Part shown: positions 26,616 to 35,241 of the stretch, piece by piece
Position numbering within the stretch: position 1 is the stretch's first letter
Layout of the letters: every line of letters starts with the position of its first letter
DNA from: Actinomyces sp.
Lineage (GTDB): Bacteria > Actinomycetota > Actinomycetes > Actinomycetales > Actinomycetaceae
Assembly (NCBI RefSeq): GCF_030524025.1
Contig: NZ_JAUNHI010000005.1
Span: forward strand, 50,640 to 114,639
Reading direction: 5' to 3'
DNA: 64,000 bases
The notes under the pieces: generated by a model
Told to the model about the DNA's origin: nothing
Database searches by the model: none
The model's input: only the letters and a program-made list of their open reading frames with translations
Program-made: the position numbers and the translations under genes

Positions 26616-29066
26616 TCAGTCCTGCCCGCGCTTGACCGCCTCGAGCATGAGGGTGGCCACGTCGGTGACCCGCACCTGGCTGTCCTGGCCGGCCACGCCG
26701 TCGGAGAGCATGGTCGTGCAGAAGGGGCAGGCCGTGGCCACGACCTGTGCGCCGGTGCCCACCGCCTCACGGGCGCGCTCGACGGCGATGCGGGTGCCGA
26801 TCGACTCCTCCATGAAGGCCCGCGCCCCACCCCCGCCGCAGCACAGGGCGCGTTCGCGGCTGCGCGGCATCTCGACGGCGGTGGCGCCCGTGGCCTCGAG
26901 CAGCTCGCGCGGGGCCGTGTAGACCTGGTTGTGGCGCCCCAGGTAGCAGGCGTCGTGGTAGGTGACGGTCGGCGCCGCGCCTGCCGCCCCCACCGTCGGC
27001 TGCGGCGAAGGGACGGCCCCGGCCGGCGGCGCGACGGGCCGCAGCCGGCCCTCGCGCACGAGGGTGTTGAGCAGCTGGGTGTGGTGGAGGACCTCGTAGT
27101 GGCCGCCGACCTGCGGGTACTCGCGGGCCAGGGTGTTGAAGCAGTGTGCGCAGGTCACGACGATCCGCCGCACCCCGGCCTCGTCGAGGGTCTCGATGTT
27201 CTGGGCGGCCAGGGTCTGGAAGAGGATCTCGTTGCCGGCGCGCCGGGCCGGGTCCCCGGTGCAGGTCTCGGCGTCGCCGAGCACCGCGAAGCTCACCCCG
27301 GCGGTGTCCAGCAGCTCGGCCACCGCCCGGGTCGTCTTCTTGGCCCGGTCCTCATAGGCGCCGGCGCAGCCCACCCACAGCAGGTAGTCGACCTCCTCGG
27401 CCGACTCGACGTCGACACCGACGACCGGCACCTCGATGTCGAGGCCCTTGGCCCACTCCATGCGCTTGCGCGGCGCCAGCCCCCAGGGATTGCCCTTGGA
27501 CTCCATCTTGCGGAACATCTGGCCCAGCTCCTTGGGGAAGGCCGAGGCCATGAGGACCTGCTCGCGGCGGATGTCGACGAGGTGGTCGACGTGCTCGATG
27601 TCGACGGGGCACTGGTCGACGCAGGCCCCGCAGGTCGTGCAGGACCACAGGACCTCGGGGGGAATGACCTCCCCGGCCAGGGGCGCCGGACGCGTGGCGA
27701 CGCCGGTATCCGAGGGGGCGGCCTGGGCCGCCAGGAGCGCGCCGAGGACGTCGGCGGTGTGCGCGCTACCGGGGGCCTGCCCCGCCGAGGCGCCCAGGGC
27801 GAGCCCGTCGCGCATCCCCACGAGCCGGCCCACGGGCCCGGCGGCACGCCGGGTGGTGAGCTCCTCGTCGGTGACCTCCTCGGGCTCGACACCCAGCGCC
27901 TGGGCGGCGCGCAGGTAGGGGGCGGCCGCGGCGTGGTGGTCGCGCAGCGCCATGACGAGGAGCTTGGGGCTCAGCGGCTTGCCGGTGTTCCACGCCGGGC
28001 ACAGGTCCTGGCAGCGCCCGCACTCGGTGCAGGTGGAGAAGTCGAGCAGGCCCTTCCACGTGAAGTCCTCGATCCGGCTGACCCCCAGACGCAGCTCGGT
28101 GCCGTCCTCCTCGGCGGACTCCATCGCCGCCTCCAGGTCATCGAGGCTTTGGGCAGACAGTGTCGTTGGCCCCTCGGGCCCGTCGAAGACGAGGGGCTGG
28201 AGGGGGCCCAGCGCCTTGGAGCCGTCGGTCTCGCGGCGCGCGTAGATGGTGACGAAGGCCAGGAAGCGGTGCCAGGCCACGCCCATGGAGGGCTGGAGGC
28301 CGACGACGACGAACCAGGTCATCGAGATGACGACCTTGACCGTGGCTACGACCGTGATGGCGATGGCCAGCGATTCGGCCCCCAGGGGCTCCAGGAGCGG
28401 ACCGGTCCAGGCGGTCAGCGGGAAGTGCGTCCAGTCGGCCAGGGCGCGGGCCCCCGGGTCCCCGGAGACGGCCAGCTGGGCGTGCTCCAGCATCCGCAGC
28501 GCCAGGACGCAGGCGACGACACCGGCCACCACGCCCTCGACAAAGTGCGCCTGCCAGGCGGTCGAGCCGGAGAAGCGGGGCGTGCGCGGGCTCCTGGGTC
28601 CCGGCTCGGACGGGGGGAAGGGGGGCTGCGCCGCGCCGCGGCGGGTCAGGCGACGGCGCACGGCGACCAGCCCCAGGATGCCGGCCAGGCTCGTCCAGGC
28701 GATGATCTCGACGATCCAGGCCCACCACGCCTGGTGGCCCAGCCACGGCAGCTCGAAGAAGGAATCGCCCAGCACCTGGCCGTACCCGGTGACCAGGGTG
28801 AGGAACAGCAGCGGGAAGCTGACCATGACCAGCCAGTGGGCGACCCGGATCCACGGCCGGTTCTTGAAGGCGGAGTGGTTGAGGGTCGAGGACAGGGACA
28901 GCCACACGCGGCGCGCCACCGGGCGCACCCGCTGGGGCGCCGGCCGTCCCACCCGCATGCGGTTGACGATCGTGCAACAGGCGCGCGCGAAGACGGCAAC
29001 GCCCACCACAGTGGTGAGCACGACGATAACGACGCAGACGGCGTGCACGATCGCGAGCGGGCTCAT
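26616..29066 (-). CDS. Membrane-bound Fe-S reductase, Rv0338c-like (HdrD/GlpC-type)
   Basis: An 816-aa fusion. The N-terminal 240-270 residues have about six membrane segments resembling NarI-type quinone-interacting domains. Two ferredoxin-like 4Fe-4S motifs follow, CTECGRCQDLCP (about residue 352) and CTTCGACVDQCP (about 472). Then come two cysteine-rich CCG-type domains, LLWVGCAGAYEDR through CAHCFNTL, and HDACYLGRH through CCGGGGARAFMEE (about 740). It should pass electrons between the quinone pool and an unknown partner, as heterodisulfide-reductase-like proteins do. The layout matches the mycobacterial iron-sulfur reductase Rv0338c. It stands alone between an MFS gene and DUF4235. An Ala/Pro linker splits the two CCG domains. 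Confidence 0.88.
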   Translation of the reverse strand: MSPLAIVHAVCVVIVVLTTVVGVAVFARACCTIVNRMRVGRPAPQRVRPVARRVWLSLSSTLNHSAFKNRPWIRVAHWLVMVSFPLLFLTLVTGYGQVLGDSFFELPWLGHQAWWAWIVEIIAWTSLAGILGLVAVRRRLTRRGAAQPPFPPSEPGPRSPRTPRFSGSTAWQAHFVEGVVAGVVACVLALRMLEHAQLAVSGDPGARALADWTHFPLTAWTGPLLEPLGAESLAIAITVVATVKVVISMTWFVVVGLQPSMGVAWHRFLAFVTIYARRETDGSKALGPLQPLVFDGPEGPTTLSAQSLDDLEAAMESAEEDGTELRLGVSRIEDFTWKGLLDFSTCTECGRCQDLCPAWNTGKPLSPKLLVMALRDHHAAAAPYLRAAQALGVEPEEVTDEELTTRRAAGPVGRLVGMRDGLALGASAGQAPGSAHTADVLGALLAAQAAPSDTGVATRPAPLAGEVIPPEVLWSCTTCGACVDQCPVDIEHVDHLVDIRREQVLMASAFPKELGQMFRKMESKGNPWGLAPRKRMEWAKGLDIEVPVVGVDVESAEEVDYLLWVGCAGAYEDRAKKTTRAVAELLDTAGVSFAVLGDAETCTGDPARRAGNEILFQTLAAQNIETLDEAGVRRIVVTCAHCFNTLAREYPQVGGHYEVLHHTQLLNTLVREGRLRPVAPPAGAVPSPQPTVGAAGAAPTVTYHDACYLGRHNQVYTAPRELLEATGATAVEMPRSRERALCCGGGGARAFMEESIGTRIAVERAREAVGTGAQVVATACPFCTTMLSDGVAGQDSQVRVTDVATLMLEAVKRGQD

Positions 29067-29206
29067 GGCGCCAGCCTAGACGAGTGGCCCGATGAGGCGG
29101 CGCTGGTGGTCGCGGGGCTTCGGGAGGCGTCGGGCGGGGCGCGCGGTGAGCCCGGGTGGGGTGCGGGTCGGGACCGCGAGACGCACGCCGGGCCCGCGGC
29201 CGCGGG

Positions 29207-29500
29207 CTACGCCTTGATCGCCCCGCGCGCGCCGAAGCGGGCGCTCAGCGCACTGCGGTCGTACCAAGTCGCGGCCTGGCGCAGCGCGAGCTCGCGGGTC
29301 AGCGAGATGAGCGCGCCGGAGACGACGGCGAAGACAACGACCTCCGCGATCCCGGCGGTGAGCAGCTCGTCCTGGTCCTTGGGCGTGGCCCTACCGGTGA
29401 CCGCCTTCCACCCGGTGGAGACGATCTTGTCGGCGACGAAGCCGGCGGCGACCATGGTCAGCGCCGAGGTGGCGGTCCAGGCGAGGTTCTTGGTGGGCAT
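29207..29500 (-). CDS. DUF4235 small membrane protein
   Basis: A 97-aa protein of the DUF4235 family, common in actinobacteria. The N-terminus has a membrane segment (ALTMVAAGFVADKIVSTGW), and a second hydrophobic stretch lies at about 49-67, followed by a basic tail. ATG 29500 has GGAG four bases upstream. Function is unknown. It is divergent from the thiamine operon, with a family B repeat and the TPP riboswitch in the gap. Confidence 0.8.
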   Translation of the reverse strand: MPTKNLAWTATSALTMVAAGFVADKIVSTGWKAVTGRATPKDQDELLTAGIAEVVVFAVVSGALISLTRELALRQAATWYDRSALSARFGARGAIKA

Positions 29501-29585
29501 GGCATCTCCGATTCTGTAGGGGGCCGGCCGTCGGGGCCGGGCAGCGTCATGCGTACGGCACGATCATGCACCACCGCCCCCACAT

Positions 29586-29643
29586 CCCGAGATCGGGACA
29601 TATGGCACCTCGAGTTCGGGACATATGACACCCCGAGATCGGT
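29586..29643. repeat. Family B repeat, copy 1
   Basis: The unit CGAGATCGGGACATATGGCA occurs, then a direct near-copy CGAGTTCGGGACATATGACA, then a partial CCGAGATCGG. It is AT-rich at the ATATG cores. The related copy 2 lies at 34064-34134, so the two bracket the thiamine ABC operon. Confidence 0.75.
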
Positions 29644-29723
29644 GGCGCCCGGAGTGCCGACGGCGCCAGAGTGCAGGGACTTGACCGGGGGCGCCGGGCC
29701 CACTCCGGCTACACTGGCCCCGC

Positions 29724-29840
29724 ACGACAGGGGAGCGCAGACCCCGGGGCGCCGCACGGCGGCCGGGACACGCGCTGAGAGTGCGGGAGACCGCAGACCC
29801 TCGAACCTGATCCGGCTAGCACCGGCGAAGGAAGTCGAGT
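29724..29840 (+). promoter_or_regulatory. TPP riboswitch (THI box)
   Basis: The conserved TPP aptamer blocks are present: GGGGAGC near the 5' end, GCTGAGAGTGCGG in the middle, and GACCCTCGAACCTGATCCGG followed by CTAGCACCGGCGAAGGAAGT. A likely -10 element TACACT is at 29710-29715. The aptamer ends about 40 bases before the operon start; the GC-rich stretch 29840-29865 (CTCCCCGGGAGC, CCCCGGGCCC) could form the switching stem. High TPP should turn the operon off. Confidence 0.95.
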
Positions 29841-29883
29841 CTCCCCGGGAGCGCCCCGGGCCCTCCGCTGACCAGGAGGAATG

Positions 29884-31077
29884 ATGACCATCTCGCTGAC
29901 CGGGCGGAGCCCGGCACACTCCCGTCCAACGACGTCGGGCACGCACCGCACGAGCCCGCCCGCCCTCCGGCTCCCGGCACTCAGCCCGCCGACGGCTCGG
30001 CGCACGCGCCCCGGCCGGCCGCTGGCATTCCCGGCGCTCAGCCGCCGCAGCCTCCTGGTCGGGGCGGGGGCCACCGCCGCAGGACTGGCGCTGGCCGCCT
30101 GCGGCTCCTCGGGCGGCTCGAAGGACACCGTCACCGTCGTCACCCACGACTCCTTCACCCTGCCGGAGGATCTCATCGCCGCCTTCGAGCAGGACACCGG
30201 CCTCACGCTGTCGATCGTCGCCTCGGGTGACGGCGGCGAGCTCGTCAACAAGCTCGTCCTGACCAAGGACGCCCCCTTGGGTGACGCCGTCTTCGGCGTC
30301 GACAACTCCTTCGCCTCACGGGTCCTCACCGAGGGCGTCATCGACGGCTCGGCCGAGGTCACCCTGCCCGAGGGCGCCGACCAGTACGTCGTCGACGGCA
30401 CCCCGGCCCTGGCCCCCATCGACTTCGGCGAGGTGTGCGTCAATGTCGACACCGCCTGGTTCTCGGTGTCCGGCCTCACCCCGCCCGCGAGCTTCGAGGA
30501 CCTGCTCAAACCCGAGTACGCGAACTTCTTCGTGGCCATCAACCCGACCACCTCCTCCACCGGCATGTCCTTCCTGCTGGCCACGATCGGGCACTTCGGG
30601 GTGGCGGGCTTCGCCGAGTACTGGAAGGGCCTCGTGGCTAACGGCACCCGGATCGACGAGGGCTGGTCGGATGCCTACTACACCGATTTCACGGCCGGCG
30701 GCGAGGGCGGCGCCTACCCGGTCGTCGTGTCCTACTCGTCCTCCCCGGCCTCGACCCTGACCGAGGACGGCACGGTCTCGACCACCGCCGCTCTGCACTC
30801 CACGGCCACCCGGCAGGTCGAGTACGCCGGCGTCCTGGCGGGCGCCGCCAACCCCGAGGGCGGCCGGGCCTTCGTCGAGTGGATGCTGTCGACCGAGGTG
30901 CAGACCGCTATCCCCGAGAACATGTACATGTACCCCGTCAACCCCGAGGCGCCGGTGCCCGAGGACATCGAGCGCTTCGGCGCCCCCTCGCAGCAGCCGA
31001 TCGTCGTTGACGCCGCCGCGATCGCCACCAACCGAGAGTCCTGGCTGGCGACCTGGTCCGAGGCCGTCGGGGCGTGA
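29884..31077 (+). CDS. thiB: Thiamine-type ABC transporter substrate-binding lipoprotein
   Basis: A 397-aa periplasmic-type binding protein of the ThiB/iron(III)-type family. A twin-arginine signal (SRRSLLVGAGATAAG, residues 53-67) ends in the lipobox LAAC with Cys73, so it should be a Tat-exported lipoprotein. The Pro/Thr-rich N-region of about 50 residues before the arginines is unusually long. The body begins DTVTVVTHDSF and contains the ligand-binding blocks PASFEDLLKPEY and YPVVVSYSSSPA typical of ThiB. AGGAGGA lies directly before ATG 29881, so ATG 29884 is better spaced and is used here. It is first in an operon controlled by the TPP riboswitch, and its stop overlaps the permease start. 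Confidence 0.9.
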   Translation: MTISLTGRSPAHSRPTTSGTHRTSPPALRLPALSPPTARRTRPGRPLAFPALSRRSLLVGAGATAAGLALAACGSSGGSKDTVTVVTHDSFTLPEDLIAAFEQDTGLTLSIVASGDGGELVNKLVLTKDAPLGDAVFGVDNSFASRVLTEGVIDGSAEVTLPEGADQYVVDGTPALAPIDFGEVCVNVDTAWFSVSGLTPPASFEDLLKPEYANFFVAINPTTSSTGMSFLLATIGHFGVAGFAEYWKGLVANGTRIDEGWSDAYYTDFTAGGEGGAYPVVVSYSSSPASTLTEDGTVSTTAALHSTATRQVEYAGVLAGAANPEGGRAFVEWMLSTEVQTAIPENMYMYPVNPEAPVPEDIERFGAPSQQPIVVDAAAIATNRESWLATWSEAVGA

Positions 31078-33026
31078 GTGCCCCCGACGACGGCGGCCGC
31101 CGGGACGGCGGGCGTGCCGACGACGACGGCGGTCGCCCCGGCGGTGGCCCCAACGGTTCCGGTGCCGCCAGACACCGGTCCGCTCGACACGGGTCCGCTC
31201 GACGCCGGCCCGCCGGGCCCCGCGCCTCGACCGGCCAGCGGGTCGGCTGGGCGCTGGCGGCCGGGCTGCCCCTCGTCTTCCTCGCTGTTCTCTTCGCCTG
31301 GCCGGTCACCACCCTCGTCCTGCGCGGCCTGGCCCCCGACGGCGCCCTCGACCTGTCCGGCGCCGTCGAGGTCCTCACCCGCCCGAGGACCCGACGCGTC
31401 GTCGGTCAGACCCTCCTTCAGGCCACCGCGGGCACCGCCGTGTGCCTCATCCTGGGCGTTCCCGGGGCTGCCATCCTCTACCGGCGTGCCTTCCCGGGCC
31501 GCGACCTGCTGCGGGGCCTGGTCATCGTGCCCTTCGTCCTGCCCAGCGTCGTCGTCGGTCTGGCCTTCCACGCACTCGTCACGACCGGCGGGCTCCTGGG
31601 CGGCAGGTTCCTGGGGCTCAGCCTCGACGGTTCGACGGTCGTGGTCGTGGCCGCCCTGGCCTTCTTCAACTACGGGTTGGTCGTGCGCACCGTCGGCACG
31701 ATGTGGTCCCGCCTCGACCCGCGCGCCGTCGAGGCCGCCCGGGCCCTGGGGGCCTCCCCGTGGCGGGCCTTCCTCACCGTCACCCTGCCCAGCCTCACCC
31801 CCGCCATCGCCTCGGCGGGGGCCCTGACCTTCCTGTTCTGCGCCACCGCCTACGGGGTGGTCCTCGTCCTGGGCGGCACGGGAGCCGGGACCATCGAGAC
31901 CGAGATCTACACGCTGACCGCCCAGTACCTCGACCTGCGGGCGGCCGCCGTCCTCAGCCTCGTCCAGCTCGGCGTCGTCGCCGTCGGCCTGTGGACCACC
32001 GAGCGCGCCCGGCGCGCGGGCCAGGTGCGGCTGGCGCTGCGGGTCGACGTGCCCGCCACGCCCCTGCGCCGAGGGGACCTGCCGGCGCTCGCCCTGACGC
32101 TGGCCACCGTCCTCATCCTGCTGGCCGGGCCGGTGGCCATGCTCGTGGCGCGCTCGCTGCGCCGCGCCGGGCGGTGGACGGTCGCCAACTACACCGACCT
32201 GTCGACCACCGGAGGGCGCAACGCCCTTGTCGTCACGGTCTGGGAGGCGGCCGCCAACTCCCTGCGCGTGGCCCTGGTCGCCGCCGCCATCGCGCTCCTG
32301 ATCGGCGGGGCGGTCAGCCTCCTCGTCTCCCGCGCCCCGCGGTCGCCGCTGCTCGCCCGCTGTCTGGAACTGGTCGACTCGGTGTTCATGCTCCCGTTGG
32401 GCGTCTCGGCGGTGACGGTCGGTTTCGGCTTCCTCATCACCCTCACACGCCCCCCGCTGGCGCTGACCCGCTCGTGGTGGATCCTGCCGCTGGCCCAGGC
32501 TGTGGTCGCGGTGCCGCTGGTCGTGCGCACCCTCCTGCCTGCCCTGCGCGCCATCGACCCGCGGCAGCGGGAGGTGGCCGCCGCCCTGGGCGCCGGGCCC
32601 GGCCGGGTCCTGGCCACCGTCGACGGGCCGCACCTCCTGCGCGCCGGAGGGCTGGCCGCCGGCCTCGCCCTGGCCACGAGCCTGGGGGAGTTCGGGGCGA
32701 CGTCCTTCCTGGCCCGCCCCCAGACGCCGACCCTGCCGGTGGTCGTCTACCGGCTCATCGGCTCCCCGGGGGCGCAGAACCAGGGCATGGGACTGGCCGC
32801 GGGCGTCGTCCTGGCCCTGGGGGCCGCGGGGATCATGCTGGCCTGCGAGTGGCTGCAGACCGCGTGGAACCGTCCGGCGGCCCACCCCGACGGTCCCGGC
32901 CGACGACGCCGACCAGCGGTGGGTCCGACGAGGCCGCCGGCCCCCGCACCCGACGCCGCCCGGCGGCACGACACCGGGCTCGACCCGGCCCGACGGGCCC
33001 CGAGGATGAGGAGGAGCGATGAGTGA
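31074..33026 (+). CDS. thiP: Thiamine-type ABC transporter permease (two-domain)
   Basis: A 650-aa permease with two homologous binding-protein-dependent halves and about 12 membrane segments. EAA loops are present in both: EAARALGASPWRAFLTVTLP in the first half and REVAAALGAGPGRVLATVD in the second. The N-terminal 45 residues are Asp/Gly/Arg-rich and disordered. GTG 31074 overlaps the thiB stop (GTGA), and the C-terminus overlaps thiQ by eight bases. Fused two-domain permeases are usual for ThiP. The TPP riboswitch upstream supports thiamine or thiamine-phosphate as substrate. Confidence 0.9.
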   Translation: MSAPDDGGRRDGGRADDDGGRPGGGPNGSGAARHRSARHGSARRRPAGPRASTGQRVGWALAAGLPLVFLAVLFAWPVTTLVLRGLAPDGALDLSGAVEVLTRPRTRRVVGQTLLQATAGTAVCLILGVPGAAILYRRAFPGRDLLRGLVIVPFVLPSVVVGLAFHALVTTGGLLGGRFLGLSLDGSTVVVVAALAFFNYGLVVRTVGTMWSRLDPRAVEAARALGASPWRAFLTVTLPSLTPAIASAGALTFLFCATAYGVVLVLGGTGAGTIETEIYTLTAQYLDLRAAAVLSLVQLGVVAVGLWTTERARRAGQVRLALRVDVPATPLRRGDLPALALTLATVLILLAGPVAMLVARSLRRAGRWTVANYTDLSTTGGRNALVVTVWEAAANSLRVALVAAAIALLIGGAVSLLVSRAPRSPLLARCLELVDSVFMLPLGVSAVTVGFGFLITLTRPPLALTRSWWILPLAQAVVAVPLVVRTLLPALRAIDPRQREVAAALGAGPGRVLATVDGPHLLRAGGLAAGLALATSLGEFGATSFLARPQTPTLPVVVYRLIGSPGAQNQGMGLAAGVVLALGAAGIMLACEWLQTAWNRPAAHPDGPGRRRRPAVGPTRPPAPAPDAARRHDTGLDPARRAPRMRRSDE

Positions 33027-34041
33027 GGGACTGAGCCTGCGCGGGCTGACCGTCGTCTACCCCGGGACGACCGCCGTCGACGCGGTCGACCTCGACGTGG
33101 CCGACGGCGAGGTCGTCGCCCTCCTGGGCGCCTCTGGCTCGGGCAAGTCCTCCCTGCTGCGCGCCGTCGCCGGCCTGGAGGACGTGGCCGCCGGTCAGGT
33201 GCGCTGGGCCGGGCGCGACGTCGTGAGCGTCCCGGTACACCGGCGCGGCTTCGGCCTCATGTTCCAAGATGGTCAGCTCTTCCCCTTCCGGGATGTCGGG
33301 GGCAATGTCGCCTACGGCCTGGCCGGGATGCCGCGCGCTGCCAGGGCGGCGATGGTCGAACGGATGCTCGGCCTGGTCGGGCTGCCGGGCTTCGAAGGGC
33401 GCGCGATCACGACCTTGTCGGGCGGGCAGGCCCAACGGGTGGCCCTGGCCAGGGCGCTGGCCCCCCGCCCCCGCCTGCTCCTGCTCGACGAGCCCCTCAG
33501 CGCCCTGGACCGGGCGCTGCGCGAGCAGCTCGCGGTCGACGTGCGCGCCATCCTGCGCGAGCAGGGCACGACCGCCCTCTACGTCACCCATGACCAGGAC
33601 GAGGCGATGACGGTGGCCGACAGGATCGGCGTGATGGAGGCCGGCCGGTTGGCGCGTCTCGACACCCCCGACGGCCTGTGGTCCGACCCGCGCAGCGCCT
33701 ATGTGGCGCGCTTCCTCGGCTTCGGGCCCCTGCTGGGGCGCGACGAGGTGCTCGCGCTCGGTTGGGGCGAGGCGTGGGCGAGCGCCGGGACCCGTTCAGG
33801 TGCGGGGAGGCTGCTGGCCCTGGCTCCCGGCGCCCTGACCGCCTGCGAGCCCGGCGGGCGTCCCGCAGCGCCACTTGCCCGCGTGACCGCGGTGCGCACG
33901 CGCCGCGGCGAACGGTTCGTCGACGCCGACATGGGCGGCGTTGTTGTCACCGCCCGGTTGGACCAGGGGGCGCCACGCGGCGTGGTGGGCGAGGAGATCG
34001 CGCTGCACCTCGACGCCGCCCGCACGGCCCTCGTCCGGTGA
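33019..34041 (+). CDS. thiQ: Thiamine-type ABC transporter ATPase
   Basis: A 340-aa ABC ATPase of the ThiQ/iron-type class. Walker A is GASGSGKSS, the Q-loop LMFQDGQLFPFRDV, the signature LSGGQAQR, Walker B LLLLDEPLSALD and the switch His in VTHDQDEA. The C-terminal 110 residues form a small regulatory domain longer than in E. coli ThiQ. ATG 33019 follows GAGGAG and lies inside the end of thiP. It is last in the riboswitch operon; family B copy 2 follows 23 bases after the stop. Confidence 0.9.
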   Translation: MSEGLSLRGLTVVYPGTTAVDAVDLDVADGEVVALLGASGSGKSSLLRAVAGLEDVAAGQVRWAGRDVVSVPVHRRGFGLMFQDGQLFPFRDVGGNVAYGLAGMPRAARAAMVERMLGLVGLPGFEGRAITTLSGGQAQRVALARALAPRPRLLLLDEPLSALDRALREQLAVDVRAILREQGTTALYVTHDQDEAMTVADRIGVMEAGRLARLDTPDGLWSDPRSAYVARFLGFGPLLGRDEVLALGWGEAWASAGTRSGAGRLLALAPGALTACEPGGRPAAPLARVTAVRTRRGERFVDADMGGVVVTARLDQGAPRGVVGEEIALHLDAARTALVR

Positions 34042-34063
34042 CTCACCCGGACCCGCCCCCTCG

Positions 34064-34134
34064 CCGAGATCGGTAGATATGGCACCTCGAGTGTCATATC
34101 TACCGATCTCGAGGTGTCATAAGTCCCGATCTCG
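34064..34134. repeat. Family B repeat, copy 2
   Basis: CGAGATCGGTAGATATG (34065-34081) pairs perfectly with CATATCTACCGATCTCG (34095-34111) around a 13-base loop containing CACCTCGAG. A third, inverted near-copy CATAAGTCCCGATCTCG lies at 34118-34134. It starts 23 bases after thiQ and could end the thiamine transcript. Apart from it the 34042-34318 gap shows only the ribosome binding site of the next gene. Confidence 0.8.
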
Positions 34135-34318
34135 CGGGGTCGTGGCGCAGCCGGTGAGGTCGCATGCGTGGACCCGATGGGGCGGCCTCCCCATCGAGCG
34201 CCCCATCCGTTATGTCGTCGGCTGCGCCATGTGTCAGCATCGTCCGGGCGGCGATGCCGCCGCACGCCGCCGGGTGGCTCACGAGCTCCGGCCGGCGGCG
34301 AGGACGAGAGGAGATGCG

Positions 34319-34753
34319 ATGAGCGCACAGCCGAAGGTCACGATCGCCAGAGTGGAGGCCTGGCTCAAGAGCGAGGACCTCAACTACGAGCTGGACGAGG
34401 ACGGCGATGTCCTGACCGGCTTCGAGAACTGCATGGTGAGCATCATCGACCGCGGGGGCGACTTCCTGTCGGTCGCCACGACCTGGCGGGGCGACCTGGG
34501 TGAGGCCGAGGCGGCCGCGCTGCGCGTCGAGGTCGACGAGCACAACCACAGCAAGTACGGGCCCCGCGCGGCGGTGTGCATGACCGACGACGGCCCCATG
34601 CTCAGCGCTGACATGAGCGCGGTGACCACCGAGGGCATGAGCGATGCCCAGCTGGGCGACTTCCTGGGCATGGCCTTCGCCACGGTGCTCAGTTTCTACG
34701 CGGAGGTCGAGGAGAGCTACCCGGCCCTGGTCACTTGGACGGAGGAGGACTGA
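34319..34753 (+). CDS. YbjN domain protein 1
   Basis: A 144-aa YbjN-family protein; the family has the fold of type III secretion chaperones. The N-terminal helix and beta pattern PKVTIARVEAWLKSEDLNY matches its neighbour PKVTVERIAAWFDKNDLNY, so the two are paralogues. A conserved-looking MLSADM and a helical tail follow. GAGAGGAG precedes ATG 34319. The gene is separated from the next by one base, indicating coupled expression. Function is unknown. As part of a run with an HSP90-like ATPase and a TPR-like protein, a protein-folding or binding role is an inference. Confidence 0.8.
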   Translation: MSAQPKVTIARVEAWLKSEDLNYELDEDGDVLTGFENCMVSIIDRGGDFLSVATTWRGDLGEAEAAALRVEVDEHNHSKYGPRAAVCMTDDGPMLSADMSAVTTEGMSDAQLGDFLGMAFATVLSFYAEVEESYPALVTWTEED

Positions 34754-34754
34754 C

Positions 34755-35225
34755 ATGGCGTGGTGGAACAAGCCCGCAGCGGGGCAGACCCCGAAGGTCA
34801 CCGTCGAGCGCATCGCCGCCTGGTTCGACAAGAACGACCTCAACTACGACCGGCACGAGTCCGGTGAGGCGATCATCAGCGGCTTCGGGGAGTACGGCTA
34901 CGTCGTCGCCATCCCGGAGACCACGATGCTTCAGGTCCACGCCCGTTTCTACACCAACCTGGCCGACGACGAGGCCACCCGCGCCCAGCTGCGCGAGCTC
35001 GTCAACGAGATCAACACCTCCCAGGTCATGCCGACCCTGAGCACCTTCACCGACGAGGACGGCGCCCAGCTCTCGGCCGACATCGTGGCCTCGATCACCG
35101 AGGGCCTCAACGACGAGCAGCTCGAGGACCTGCTCGACACGGCGGCGCATATCGTGCTGCGCACCTTCGAGGAGATCGGCGAGACGCTGGGCATCGAGCC
35201 GGCCGACGACGAGGACGACGAGTGA
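34755..35225 (+). CDS. YbjN domain protein 2
   Basis: A 156-aa paralogue of the preceding gene, starting MAWWNKPAAGQTPKVTVERI. It has the same order: helix, curved sheet and the AQLSADIV block corresponding to MLSADM, then a C-terminal helix and an acidic tail (EPADDEDDE). ATG 34755 lies one base past the upstream stop, with GGAGGAGG eight to twelve bases upstream. The HSP90-like gene begins 16 bases after its stop. The pair could form a heterodimer, as type III chaperone-like folds often dimerise. Confidence 0.8.
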   Translation: MAWWNKPAAGQTPKVTVERIAAWFDKNDLNYDRHESGEAIISGFGEYGYVVAIPETTMLQVHARFYTNLADDEATRAQLRELVNEINTSQVMPTLSTFTDEDGAQLSADIVASITEGLNDEQLEDLLDTAAHIVLRTFEEIGETLGIEPADDEDDE

Positions 35226-35241
35226 TGGGTGGCGCAACCCC

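Noticed and set aside
29681..29715. TTGACC plus TACACT as the thiamine operon promoter
   Set aside because: The spacing is 23 bases, too long for a standard pair. Only the TACACT -10 is kept as plausible.
29586..34134. Family B copies as att sites of an integrated element
   Set aside because: No integrase, tRNA or phage gene lies between them and the enclosed genes are an ordinary riboswitch-controlled transport operon; bracketing is noted but not called attL/attR.
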